Assembly: GCF_002102255.1 (NCBI RefSeq)
Contig: NZ_LQPH01000177.1
Coordinates: forward strand, 1-64,000
Reading direction: 5' to 3'
Length of the DNA: 64,000 bases
From: Mycobacterium nebraskense
GTDB lineage: Bacteria > Actinomycetota > Actinomycetes > Mycobacteriales > Mycobacteriaceae
A program made the position numbers and the translations under genes. Below the pieces are notes generated by a model. The model was not told the origin of the DNA and searched no databases. It saw only the letters and a program-made list of their open reading frames with translations. Below, one piece after another: positions 1 to 7,518 of this stretch; positions within the stretch are counted from its first letter, which is position 1; every line of letters starts with the position of its first letter.

Positions 1-2390
1 ACCGTTCCGACGATGACCGCGGCGGCAATCACGCTTCGGGTGACGATCATCATGATGATCAGAATGAGACTGATCGCAGCCACTCCGGCGATCAGCAGAT
101 CGTATGTGGCGCCCTGGTGTAGGTCTCTGAACGTCGCGGCGACGCCGCCCATGGAGATCGCGGCGCCCTGCACCGGAGTTCCCTTGATGGCCTCTCTTGC
201 CGCCTGCTGGATCGGCTCGACGCGAGCGATGCCCTCGGGCGTCGCGGGATCTCCCTCAAGGGAGATGATGAAGCGGGCCGCCTTCCCATCTGGCGACAAG
301 AACATCCTCAGGCCGCGCTTGAAACCTGGATTGTCAAAGGCCGCCTGGGGCACATAGAACGAATCATCGACCTGGGCGGCGTCAAAGACCCGGCCCATGG
401 CGCCGGGGTCTTTGTTGTTCATGTCCTGCTCCCTGTCGAGAGTCGCAAGTGTGCCGTGCCAGACCACCAGCATGTCTCGCACGATGGTCATCGTCGAAAT
501 CAACGGCAGCATCTGCGCGCGCATCTCGGGCAAGAGTCGGATCAGGACGTCCAGATCCTTGGCAAGAAACCTCAATTTCTCGGCCAGCTGATCGACGTTA
601 TCGAACGTATCGAATACCGATCGAATCGCCCAGCAGGCAGGGATATCGAAACAATGTCTCTCCCAGTAGAAATAGCTGCCGATCGGTCGAAGGAAATCCG
701 AGAGATCCGAAAGGTGATCCCTTATTGAGTCGGTGATGTCCGACATGTCATGGGTGAGGTGATCCATGTCGACGGTATTGTCGACGATTTGTCCCATCAG
801 GTCATACATGTGCTTCATCGTGGCGATCGACACGTCCATGGCCTGCTCTTGGACCACCATGTCGTTCAGTCGGTCCTTCATGAATTCCATGTTCTCGGCA
901 TTCATCACGCCCTGCATGCTGATGATGTATGGAATCGAAGTATGTTTGATGGACGTTCCCAGCGGCCGGGTCATTGATGTCACCTGTGCGATGCCGGGGG
1001 TGTGAAAGATGGCTTTTGCCACCTTGTCCAACACCAGCATGTCCACCGGATCGCGCATGTCGTGATCGGATTCGATCAACAGCACCTCGGGGTTCAGCCG
1101 GGCCTGCGAAAAGTGTCGACCCGCGGCCGCGTCCCCGACGTTGGAAGGCATGCTGGCGGACATGAATTTGCGCAGATCGTAAGTTGTCTTGTAATTCGGC
1201 AGGGCCAGCAGGCCAATGGACGCCACCACGCACGTTGCGGCGAGCACCGGGCCGGGCCAGCGAACGATTGCGGTTCCCACCCGCCGCCACCGCCGAGTGT
1301 TCAGCCTTCGTTTGGGGTCCAAGAGCTTGAAGAAGCTGGCAACGGTCAGCACGGCCGGCCCGAGTGTGAGTGCGGCGAGGACCGCAACCAACATGCCGGT
1401 GGCACAGGGAGCGCCGAGCGTCTTGAAATACGGCAGTCGGGCAAGGCTCAGGCAATACATGGCGCCGGCGATGGTCAAGCCCGAGCCCAGAATCACATGG
1501 GCGGTCCCGTGAAACATGGTGAAGAACGCGGGTTTCCGATCTTCGCCCGCATAGCGCGCCTCGTGGTAACGGCCGAGCATGAATATCGCGTAGTCCGTGC
1601 TGGCGGCAATGGCCAGCAGGGTGAGCAAGTTTGTTGCGAAGGTCGAAAGACCGAAAACGTTGTGAGAAGCCAGAAACGCGACGACCCCGCGAATTGCCCC
1701 CAGCTCGATTCCGACCATCGCCAGGACGAGCACCATGGTGACCACGGATCGGTAGATGAAGAGCAACATCCCCGCGATCACCGAGCTGGTGATCAGGGTG
1801 ACCTTGGCGACGCTCTTGTCTCCAGCCTCCGTTTGATCGGCGATCAGCGCGTACGGACCGGTGACATATGCCTTGACCCCACGCGGCGCCGGTGTGCCAT
1901 TCACGATATGCCGCACGGCGTGAACCGAGTTGTATGCCTGCGTTTCGTTGTTGCCGACGAGGTACACCACGACGTACGCGGCCTTGTCGTCCGGGCTTTG
2001 CGATCCCCCCGCGGTCAGCGGATCACTCCAGAAGTCCTGGATGTGCGCGACGTGCTGGGTGTCCGCCGAAAGCTTGCGCATCAGCTCGTTGTAGAACCGG
2101 TGCGCATCGTTACCCAGTGGCTTGTCGGCTTCCAGCAGGATCGTCACCCGGGCGTTGGAATCAAACTCATGGAACACCTGACCCACGTGCTTGATCGCCT
2201 GAACCGCAGCCGCGTCTTTCGGGCTCAACGAGACCGAGTGCGCTTTGCCGACCACTTCCAGCTGCGGGATGGCGATATTGAGGATCGCGGTGAGCCCCAG
2301 CCATAACAGGACGATCGGCACCGCAAAGCGGGTGATCATCCGCGGCAGAAACGGCGCGTCGCAAGCCGGCCCGGCCTCTGTTTGGCTCAT
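1..2390 (-). CDS. MmpL-family RND transporter, 3' end cut off by the window
   Basis: This is a proton-driven RND-type exporter of the inner membrane. Mycobacterial MmpL proteins move lipids or siderophores to the periplasm. About 796 residues are visible from the ATG at 2390, and the last part is outside the window. A first membrane helix lies at about residues 18-38, followed by a periplasmic domain. A membrane cluster carries the Asp-Tyr relay motif (STDYAIFMLGRYHEAR, Asp near residue 265). A long second periplasmic loop leads to TM8 near residues 757-785 (YDLLIAGVAAISLILIIMM). No mmpS gene precedes it, although many mmpL genes have one. The substrate cannot be told from sequence. The family call is secure. 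Confidence 0.93.
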   Translation of the reverse strand, partial: MSQTEAGPACDAPFLPRMITRFAVPIVLLWLGLTAILNIAIPQLEVVGKAHSVSLSPKDAAAVQAIKHVGQVFHEFDSNARVTILLEADKPLGNDAHRFYNELMRKLSADTQHVAHIQDFWSDPLTAGGSQSPDDKAAYVVVYLVGNNETQAYNSVHAVRHIVNGTPAPRGVKAYVTGPYALIADQTEAGDKSVAKVTLITSSVIAGMLLFIYRSVVTMVLVLAMVGIELGAIRGVVAFLASHNVFGLSTFATNLLTLLAIAASTDYAIFMLGRYHEARYAGEDRKPAFFTMFHGTAHVILGSGLTIAGAMYCLSLARLPYFKTLGAPCATGMLVAVLAALTLGPAVLTVASFFKLLDPKRRLNTRRWRRVGTAIVRWPGPVLAATCVVASIGLLALPNYKTTYDLRKFMSASMPSNVGDAAAGRHFSQARLNPEVLLIESDHDMRDPVDMLVLDKVAKAIFHTPGIAQVTSMTRPLGTSIKHTSIPYIISMQGVMNAENMEFMKDRLNDMVVQEQAMDVSIATMKHMYDLMGQIVDNTVDMDHLTHDMSDITDSIRDHLSDLSDFLRPIGSYFYWERHCFDIPACWAIRSVFDTFDNVDQLAEKLRFLAKDLDVLIRLLPEMRAQMLPLISTMTIVRDMLVVWHGTLATLDREQDMNNKDPGAMGRVFDAAQVDDSFYVPQAAFDNPGFKRGLRMFLSPDGKAARFIISLEGDPATPEGIARVEPIQQAAREAIKGTPVQGAAISMGGVAATFRDLHQGATYDLLIAGVAAISLILIIMMIVTRSVIAAAVIVGT

Positions 2391-2473
2391 GCGGATGCCA
2401 CCTGGCAGAAGATCAGGGCTTTCGGTCCGGTCTTCACCCTGCCGCGGCTCCTTTAAGAGGTTCGGCTGAGAGC

Positions 2474-2506
2474 GCCCATCGCGGCGAACGTACACCTCCG
2501 ATGGGC
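2474..2506. promoter_or_regulatory. 8-bp inverted repeat upstream of mmpL
   Basis: GCCCATCG (2474-2481) and CGATGGGC (2499-2506) form perfect 8-bp arms around a 17-base loop. They lie in the 173-bp gap between the aminotransferase stop and the mmpL start, 84-116 bases upstream of the mmpL ATG. It could be a repressor operator or a leader hairpin. There is no T-tract to suggest a classical terminator. Confidence 0.35.
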
Positions 2507-2563
2507 AACGGCAACTTGTATTTCAGCTAATCGTTATGTTTGCCGGCATTCGCCAGCGGGCGA

Positions 2564-3886
2564 CTACACCTCGCGGAGCACGGTGCGCAGGATGGATTCG
2601 ATGGTGTCGAACTCGGCCTGACCGCTGATCAGCGGGGGCGCCACCTGGATGACGGGGTCGCCGCGGTCGTCGGCGCGGCAATAGAGGCCGGCGGCGAAGA
2701 GCGCGGGCGAGACGTAGCCGTGCAGCAGTCGTTCGCATTCGGCATCGCTGAAGGTTTCCTTGGCCGCCTTGTCCTTGACCAGTTCGATGCCGTAGAAGTA
2801 GCCCTCGCCGCGCACGTCCCCGACGATGGGCAGGTCGTACAGCTTCTCCAGGGTGGCGCGGAAGGCGGACGCGTGTTGCTTGACGCGGTCGTTGAGCCCC
2901 TCGCGCTCGAAGATGTCGAGGTTGGCCAGCCCCACGGCGGTCGACACCGGATGGCCGCCAAAGGTGTAGCCGTGCGGGAACACGGTTTTGCCGTCGTTGA
3001 ACGGCTCGAACAACCTCTCGCTGGCGATCATCGCGCCCAGCGGTGAGTAGCCCGACGTCAGGCCCTTGGCGCAGGTGATCATGTCGGGCACGTAGCCGAA
3101 GTCCTCGCAGGCGAACATCGACCCGATCCGGCCGAAGGCGCAGATCACCTCGTCGGAAACCAGCAGCACGTCGTACTCGTCGCAGATGCGGCGCACCCGT
3201 TCGAAATAGCCGGGCGGAGGGGGGATGGCGCCGCCCGCGTTCTGCACCGGTTCCAGGAACACCGCGGCGACGGTCGCCGGACCCTCGAACTCGATCGCCT
3301 CGGCGATCCGGTCGGCGGCCCATTGCCCGAAGGCCTTGGCGTCGTTGGCGAATGGCTCCGGCGCACGGTAGAAGTTCGTGTTGGGCACCCGGAAGCCGCC
3401 CGGCGTCACCGGTTCGAACGGCGCCTTGTACGACGGCAGGCCCGTAATGGCCAGGGCGCCCTGGGTGGTGCCGTGGTAGGCGATCGACCGCGAAATCACC
3501 TTGTGCTTACCGGGTTTGCCGGTCAGCTTGAAGTACTGCTTGGCCAGTTTCCACGCGGTCTCGACGGCCTCGGTCCCACCGGTGGTGAAGAACACCCGGT
3601 TCAGGTCGCCCGGTGCGTAGCGCGCGAGGCGCTCGGCGAGTTCCACCGCGGTCGGGGTGGCGTACCCCCACAGCGGGAAGTAGGCCAGCGTGCTCGCCTG
3701 CCGCGCGGCGACCTCAGCGAGTTCGGTGCGGCCGTGGCCGACCTGCACCGTGAACAGCCCGGACAGCGCGTCGAGGTAGCTCTTGCCGCGGTCGTCGAAG
3801 ATGGTCACGCCGTCGCCGCGGACGATGATCGGCGGCGTGATGTCGGGGCCGTGCCGGGCGAAGTGCAGCCACAGGTGTTCTGTCAT
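2564..3886 (-). CDS. Class III (omega) PLP-dependent aminotransferase, Rv3329-like
   Basis: This cytosolic PLP enzyme of the omega-amino acid:pyruvate/acetyl-ornithine class has 440 residues, normal for the family. The motif TCAKGLTSG places the PLP-binding lysine at residue 274. SDEV (Asp245) is the residue that pairs with the pyridine nitrogen. FTTGGTEAVETAWKLA (about residues 100-115) is the phosphate-cup region. The substrate is unknown. Omega-amino acids or polyamines are typical, but that is inference. It diverges from sigJ, with 92 bp between the start codons. The same pairing (Rv3329/sigJ) is remembered from M. tuberculosis. The ATG start is supported by the N-terminal family pattern. 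Confidence 0.9.
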   Translation of the reverse strand: MTEHLWLHFARHGPDITPPIIVRGDGVTIFDDRGKSYLDALSGLFTVQVGHGRTELAEVAARQASTLAYFPLWGYATPTAVELAERLARYAPGDLNRVFFTTGGTEAVETAWKLAKQYFKLTGKPGKHKVISRSIAYHGTTQGALAITGLPSYKAPFEPVTPGGFRVPNTNFYRAPEPFANDAKAFGQWAADRIAEAIEFEGPATVAAVFLEPVQNAGGAIPPPPGYFERVRRICDEYDVLLVSDEVICAFGRIGSMFACEDFGYVPDMITCAKGLTSGYSPLGAMIASERLFEPFNDGKTVFPHGYTFGGHPVSTAVGLANLDIFEREGLNDRVKQHASAFRATLEKLYDLPIVGDVRGEGYFYGIELVKDKAAKETFSDAECERLLHGYVSPALFAAGLYCRADDRGDPVIQVAPPLISGQAEFDTIESILRTVLREV

Positions 3887-3918
3887 GTTGACCGTGAGCG
3901 TAGCGCGCTGGCTTTCAT

Positions 3919-3968
3919 GGCCCGGCGCCTTACTCGCGCCGTTCCGGCGCTCGCCGTCACCGCGCTAG
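3919..3968 (+). repeat. Dispersed 50-bp repeat copy, related to the 57-bp tandem repeat at 18823-18936
   Basis: The plus strand here matches 45 of 50 positions of the reverse complement of the tandem unit at 18.8-18.9 kb. The core CTCGCGCCGT..CCGGCGCTCGCCGTC and the terminal CTAG are shared. It fills most of the divergent aminotransferase-sigJ gap, and its last bases form TAGGCT, a possible -10 for sigJ. Confidence 0.7.
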
Positions 3969-3971
3969 GCT
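3966..3971 (+). promoter_or_regulatory. Candidate -10 (TAGGCT) for a leaderless sigJ mRNA
   Basis: TAGGCT fits the mycobacterial TANNNT -10 pattern. It ends 7 bases before the GTG start of sigJ, so transcription would begin at or next to the start codon. No Shine-Dalgarno sequence is visible upstream of the GTG, which fits a leaderless transcript. No clear -35 is seen. Confidence 0.4.
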
Positions 3972-3978
3972 CGCCTCA

Positions 3979-4872
3979 GTGCAGCAGGTCAGCGAATTCG
4001 AGTCCCTGCGGCCGCATCTCATGTCGGTCGCCTACCGGCTCACCGGCACGGTGGCCGACGCCGAGGACATCGTGCAGGAAGCGTGGCTGCGCTGGGACGG
4101 GCAGCATGCCGAGATCACCGACCTGCGGGCCTGGCTGACCACCGTGGTGAGCCGGCTCGGCCTGGACAAGCTGCGCTCGGCCGCGCACCGGCGCGAGACC
4201 TACACCGGCAACTGGCTACCGGAGCCGGTGGTGACCGGCCTCGACCGTGCGGATCCGCTGTCCGCCGTGGTGGCCCGCGAGGACGCCCGGTTCGCGGCGA
4301 TGGTGGTGCTGGAGCGGTTGTCGCCGGATCAGCGGGTCGCGTTCGTGCTGCACGAAGGGTTCGCGGTGCCCTTCGCCGAAATCGCCGACGTGCTGGGCAC
4401 CAGCGAGGCCGGCGCCCGGCAGCTGGCGTCGCGGGCCCGCAAGGCGGTCGCCGCGCAGCCGCCACCAAAGCCCGATCCGTCGCACGACGAAGTGGTCGGC
4501 CGGTTGATGGCCGCCATGTCCGCCGGCGACCTGGAGGCCGTGGTGGCGCTGCTGCATCCGGACGTGGTCTTCACCGGCGATTCAAATGGCAAGGCGCCCA
4601 CGGCGGTTCACATCATCAACGGGGCGGACAAGGTGGCCCGGTTCATGTTCGGTCTGGCCCGTCGTTACGGCCCGGCCTTCTTCACGGCCAACCAGCTAGG
4701 GCTGGTCAATGGCGAATTGGGCGCCTACACGGCGGGCAGCCCCGGCGATGACGGGCATTGGGAAATGCGGCCGCGGATTCTCGCGATCACCGTGCGCGAC
4801 GGAAAGGTCTGCGCGCTATGGGATATCGCCAACCCGGACAAGTTCACCGGCTCTCCGCTGCGGCGGTCCTGA
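3979..4872 (+). CDS. sigJ: ECF sigma factor SigJ (ECF41 type with C-terminal SnoaL-like domain)
   Basis: This 297-residue alternative sigma factor directs RNA polymerase to its own promoter class. Region sigma-2 spans about residues 5-70 (MSVAYRLTG..AEDIVQEAWLRW) and sigma-4 about 107-158 (LSPDQRVAFVLHEGF..EIADVLGTSEAGARQLASRAR). Between them lies the ECF41 linker motif WLPEP (79-83). Residues 170-280 are a SnoaL/NTF2-like extension. The ECF41 regulatory signatures are present in variant form: DSNGK (201-205) for DGGGK and NPDKF (285-289) for NPDKL. ECF41 factors have no anti-sigma partner and are usually linked to CMD, oxidoreductase or epimerase genes. A CMD gene lies 1.1 kb away. The start is GTG. 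Confidence 0.93.
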   Translation: MQQVSEFESLRPHLMSVAYRLTGTVADAEDIVQEAWLRWDGQHAEITDLRAWLTTVVSRLGLDKLRSAAHRRETYTGNWLPEPVVTGLDRADPLSAVVAREDARFAAMVVLERLSPDQRVAFVLHEGFAVPFAEIADVLGTSEAGARQLASRARKAVAAQPPPKPDPSHDEVVGRLMAAMSAGDLEAVVALLHPDVVFTGDSNGKAPTAVHIINGADKVARFMFGLARRYGPAFFTANQLGLVNGELGAYTAGSPGDDGHWEMRPRILAITVRDGKVCALWDIANPDKFTGSPLRRS

Positions 4873-4896
4873 GGCCGAGTCGCATGACGACGCGAA

Positions 4897-5772
4897 TCAC
4901 CGCGGCACCAAGGACGCTGACCGCAGCGGCCGGCGGGGCCGCCAACGCGATGGCGACCAGCGGCTGGGCAGTCGGGCCCCGGCAACGGAATTCGCTGCGG
5001 CCACGCATCGAACGACGTCCGCCGTCGCGGTGGTGTCAGGGACAGGATCCAGCAGCGCTCGACAAGATTCCTCGACGAGCGCGCGCACGCTGTCGATGAC
5101 AGGTTTACCTGCCATCTCGGTGTCGACCACGCCGTGGAGCTCAGCGCAGTCCAGTAACAGCGCATCCACGTCGTCGCCGAGCTTGGTGATGACCCGAAGG
5201 AATTCTCCCGGGACCGGGACCCGAGTCGGGGACCATTGCTGTAACTCGATGAACTGGTCGACGATCTCCTGATCGCGTGGGGCCGGTGCCACGACGGTGA
5301 TGCCCGCCTCGCCCAGGCCGCGCTCGTAGGCCGCGGACGACACCATGATGCTCGACGCGAGAAGGCCGACACGGCGGACGTTTAGGCGTCGCAGCGTCCG
5401 ACACGTCGCTTCGACCATCCCGATGCATGTCGGCGCGACTATCGCGGGGTCGATGGTGGTGGCGTTGCATGCGACGGCGATCACGTCCGCGCCGCTTCCG
5501 GCGAGGGATCGACATGTCCGGGACACGAGATGCTGCAGCGCTTCCTGGTGCCCGGGTCGAAATGAGCCGGCCGAGAACGCTTCCATAAGGCGCCGCTGCA
5601 CTGAGATGCTGTGCACCATCACGTCCGGAGAGGAACCACCCGTCAGCGCCCGATGGTTCTCGCACAGCATCGCGTAGAACCGGGCGGTGGTATGGGGGCC
5701 CAGCCCATCCACGACACCCAGCCGCCGTTGCGGCGCCCACTGATCCGACGCCGGGCTAATCAGTTGGTCCAT
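4897..5772 (-). CDS. Aspartate/glutamate racemase family protein
   Basis: This is a cofactor-independent racemase-fold protein of 291 residues. The N-terminal motif GLGPHTTARFY corresponds to GGxGPxAT, and the two catalytic cysteines lie in VACNATT and LLDCAELHG. The second motif is usually CTE, and here it is CAE. Aspartate racemase is the nearest description, but hydantoin or maleate isomerase-like activity is also possible. The ATG at 5772 was chosen. An upstream start at 5823 adds 17 residues that look uncoded. The last 25 or so residues are rich in Arg, Ser and Pro and look unlike a racemase end, so a 3' frameshift or tail drift is possible. It converges on sigJ with 24 bp between the stops. 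Confidence 0.75.
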   Translation of the reverse strand: MDQLISPASDQWAPQRRLGVVDGLGPHTTARFYAMLCENHRALTGGSSPDVMVHSISVQRRLMEAFSAGSFRPGHQEALQHLVSRTCRSLAGSGADVIAVACNATTIDPAIVAPTCIGMVEATCRTLRRLNVRRVGLLASSIMVSSAAYERGLGEAGITVVAPAPRDQEIVDQFIELQQWSPTRVPVPGEFLRVITKLGDDVDALLLDCAELHGVVDTEMAGKPVIDSVRALVEESCRALLDPVPDTTATADVVRCVAAANSVAGARLPSRWSPSRWRPRRPLRSASLVPR

Positions 5773-5958
5773 GTCGATCTCCGAGTCCGGTCGCGTTGGA
5801 TGCGTTGTCCGCTTTTCGGGCACACGACGACTATCCCCCGTCAGCTCGGGCGGTGTCTTTCCACCATTTGGCTCCTACGGTGGAGGAGTTGTCCTTCCCC
5901 ATATCGGACGATCTGCGAGTCCGTCGATTGGGGGAACGTTCCTTCCGGCGGCGCGGCC

Positions 5959-6567
5959 CTACGTCCGCCGCAAGGGACGATCGCCGCGTTCGTCGGCCCA
6001 CGGAATGCGGCAGGCGTCCCCGGAATTGAAGCCCTGTTCGGTGATGCCCAGCGCGGTGTTCATCCGGGCCCGCATGTTCTCCACCCCGATCTGATAGGTC
6101 AGCTCGAACACGCCGGCATCGCCGAACCGGGCCCGCAGGTCGGCGACCTGCTCGTCGGTGACGGTGTGCGGATCGGTGGTCATCGCGTCGGCGTAGCGGA
6201 TCGCGGCGCGCTCGTCGTCGGTGAATGCCGTTGAGGTGGCGTAGTTGTCGATTTCTTTGAGTCGCTCGATGTCGAGTCCGTCCAGGCGCTGCAGCATGGA
6301 ACCGAAGTCGACGCACCAGGAACAGCCGATGCTGCGCGCGGTCCACAACACCGCCAGCTCACGCACGCTGACCGGCAGCGTCTTCGATGCCCGGTCGATC
6401 ATCGTCTCGTGCACGGCCCCGGCGACCATCAGCTTGCGATGGTGGGCGGCCACGGCGAAGGGTTCGGGAACCTGGCCGTAGCGCCGCTTGGCGATCCGGT
6501 ACATCGCGCGGGTCAGCATCCCGGCGCGCTTGGGGGACAGGGGCTCGATGCGGGTTTTCTGTGTCAT
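5959..6567 (-). CDS. Carboxymuconolactone decarboxylase / AhpD-like protein
   Basis: This 202-residue protein belongs to the alkylhydroperoxidase AhpD-like fold. The redox pair is at Cys82-x-x-Cys85 (GCSWCVDFG). The histidine usually four residues after the second Cys is replaced by Gly89, so peroxidase chemistry is uncertain. Proteins of this class are the commonest targets of ECF41 sigma factors, and sigJ lies close by. An ECF41-like promoter ends 8 bases before the chosen ATG at 6567. The alternative start at 6618 would lie upstream of that promoter and is rejected for that reason. The racemase gene follows in the same direction after 186 bases. Confidence 0.85.
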   Translation of the reverse strand: MTQKTRIEPLSPKRAGMLTRAMYRIAKRRYGQVPEPFAVAAHHRKLMVAGAVHETMIDRASKTLPVSVRELAVLWTARSIGCSWCVDFGSMLQRLDGLDIERLKEIDNYATSTAFTDDERAAIRYADAMTTDPHTVTDEQVADLRARFGDAGVFELTYQIGVENMRARMNTALGITEQGFNSGDACRIPWADERGDRPLRRT

Positions 6568-6575
6568 ACCCAGCA

Positions 6576-6602
6576 GACGAGACGGGGCGCGAAAGTGTGA
6601 CG
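6576..6602 (-). promoter_or_regulatory. ECF41/SigJ-type promoter of the CMD gene
   Basis: On the minus strand the sequence reads CGTCACA (6602-6596), a 16-base spacer, then CGTC (6579-6576). As I recall it, the published ECF41 target is TGTCACA-N16-CGTC, so only the first base differs. The ATG at 6567 lies 8 bases past the CGTC, giving a leaderless or near-leaderless mRNA. That SigJ uses it is inferred from family and proximity. Confidence 0.6.
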
Positions 6603-6625
6603 GGCTTTCGGAGACCATCAGCCGA

Positions 6626-6655
6626 CTTTCGAAAGCGATATCACATGCGATATCG
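6626..6655. promoter_or_regulatory. Two adjacent palindromes upstream of the CMD gene
   Basis: CTTTCGAAAG (6626-6635) is a perfect 10-bp palindrome. It abuts CGATATCACATGCGATATCG (6636-6655), in which 18 of 20 positions are symmetric. They lie between the sdhB stop and the CMD promoter. They look like operator sites, and no regulator gene is adjacent. Confidence 0.45.
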
Positions 6656-6717
6656 AGTTCGAGGATCTTGTGGTGGTGGCGGCGCGGTACTCGTGTGACG
6701 GATGTTGCTGTACCGCC

Positions 6718-7518
6718 CTAGCGCGTGAACATCAGCGCGCGCTTGACCTCTTGGATCGCCTTGGTGATCTGGATGCCACGCGGGCAGCACTCGGTGCAGT
6801 TGAACGTGGTGCGGCATCGCCACACGCCGTCCACCTCGTTGAGGATGTCGAGGCGCTCGGCGGCGGCCTCGTCGCGGCTGTCGAAGATGAAGCGGTGCGC
6901 GTTGACGATCGCCGCCGGGCCGTAGTAGCTGCCCTCGTGCCAGAACACCGGGCAACTGGTGGTGCAGGCCGCGCACAGGATGCACTTGGTCGTGTCGTCG
7001 TAGCGGGCGCGGTCGGTGGGGCTCTGAATGCGTTCCCGCGTCGGCGGATTCCCGCTGGTGACCAGGTAGGGTTTGACCGCGCGGTAGGCGTCGAAGAACG
7101 GCTCCATGTTGACCACCAGGTCCTTTTCGACCGGCAGGCCACGGATCGGTTCCACCGTGATGGTGAGCTGCTTGCCCTTCTTCTCGGGCAGCAGGTCGCG
7201 CATCAGCACCTGGCAGGCCAGCCGGTTGACGCCGTTGATGCGCATGGCGTCCGAGCCGCACACCCCGTGGGCGCAGGAGCGCCGGAAGGTCAGCGTCCCG
7301 TCCAGGTAGCTCTTGATGTAGATCAGCAGGTTGAGCAACCGGTCGCTGGGCAAGCACGGTACCCGAAAGCTTTGCCAGCCACCGGTTTCCGCGAAAGCGT
7401 CGGGGTTGTCGGGGTTGAACCGGGCGATCTTGAGGGTCACCATCACCGCGCCCTCAGGGATGGGCGGCAAGGGCGGCGCCGGTCCCCGGTCCACCTCGAC
7501 GTCGATGCTGTCGGACAT
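6718..7518 (-). CDS. sdhB: Succinate dehydrogenase iron-sulfur subunit
   Basis: This 266-residue subunit passes electrons from SdhA flavin to the membrane quinone site. The [2Fe-2S] ligands are Cys82, Cys87, Asp90 and Cys102 (SCAHGVCGSD..LAC). The [4Fe-4S] set is C179-I-L-C-A-A-C-T-T-S-C189, and the third cluster uses Cys235, Cys241 and Cys244/245 (FNCTECCPRG). The start shares its A with the sdhA stop (TGATG), so translation is coupled. It is the last gene of sdhCDAB. The open frame runs further upstream inside sdhA, but conserved sequence begins at MSDSID. Confidence 0.97.
   Translation of the reverse strand: MSDSIDVEVDRGPAPPLPPIPEGAVMVTLKIARFNPDNPDAFAETGGWQSFRVPCLPSDRLLNLLIYIKSYLDGTLTFRRSCAHGVCGSDAMRINGVNRLACQVLMRDLLPEKKGKQLTITVEPIRGLPVEKDLVVNMEPFFDAYRAVKPYLVTSGNPPTRERIQSPTDRARYDDTTKCILCAACTTSCPVFWHEGSYYGPAAIVNAHRFIFDSRDEAAAERLDILNEVDGVWRCRTTFNCTECCPRGIQITKAIQEVKRALMFTR

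Noticed and set aside
1002..2306. 434-residue open frame antisense to mmpL
   Set aside because: Overlaps conserved MmpL coding sequence. No homology pattern.
4897..4971. Frameshift at the 3' end of the racemase gene
   Set aside because: The Arg/Ser tail is odd, but I cannot find a better-matching alternative frame, so it is kept only as a note in the gene entry.
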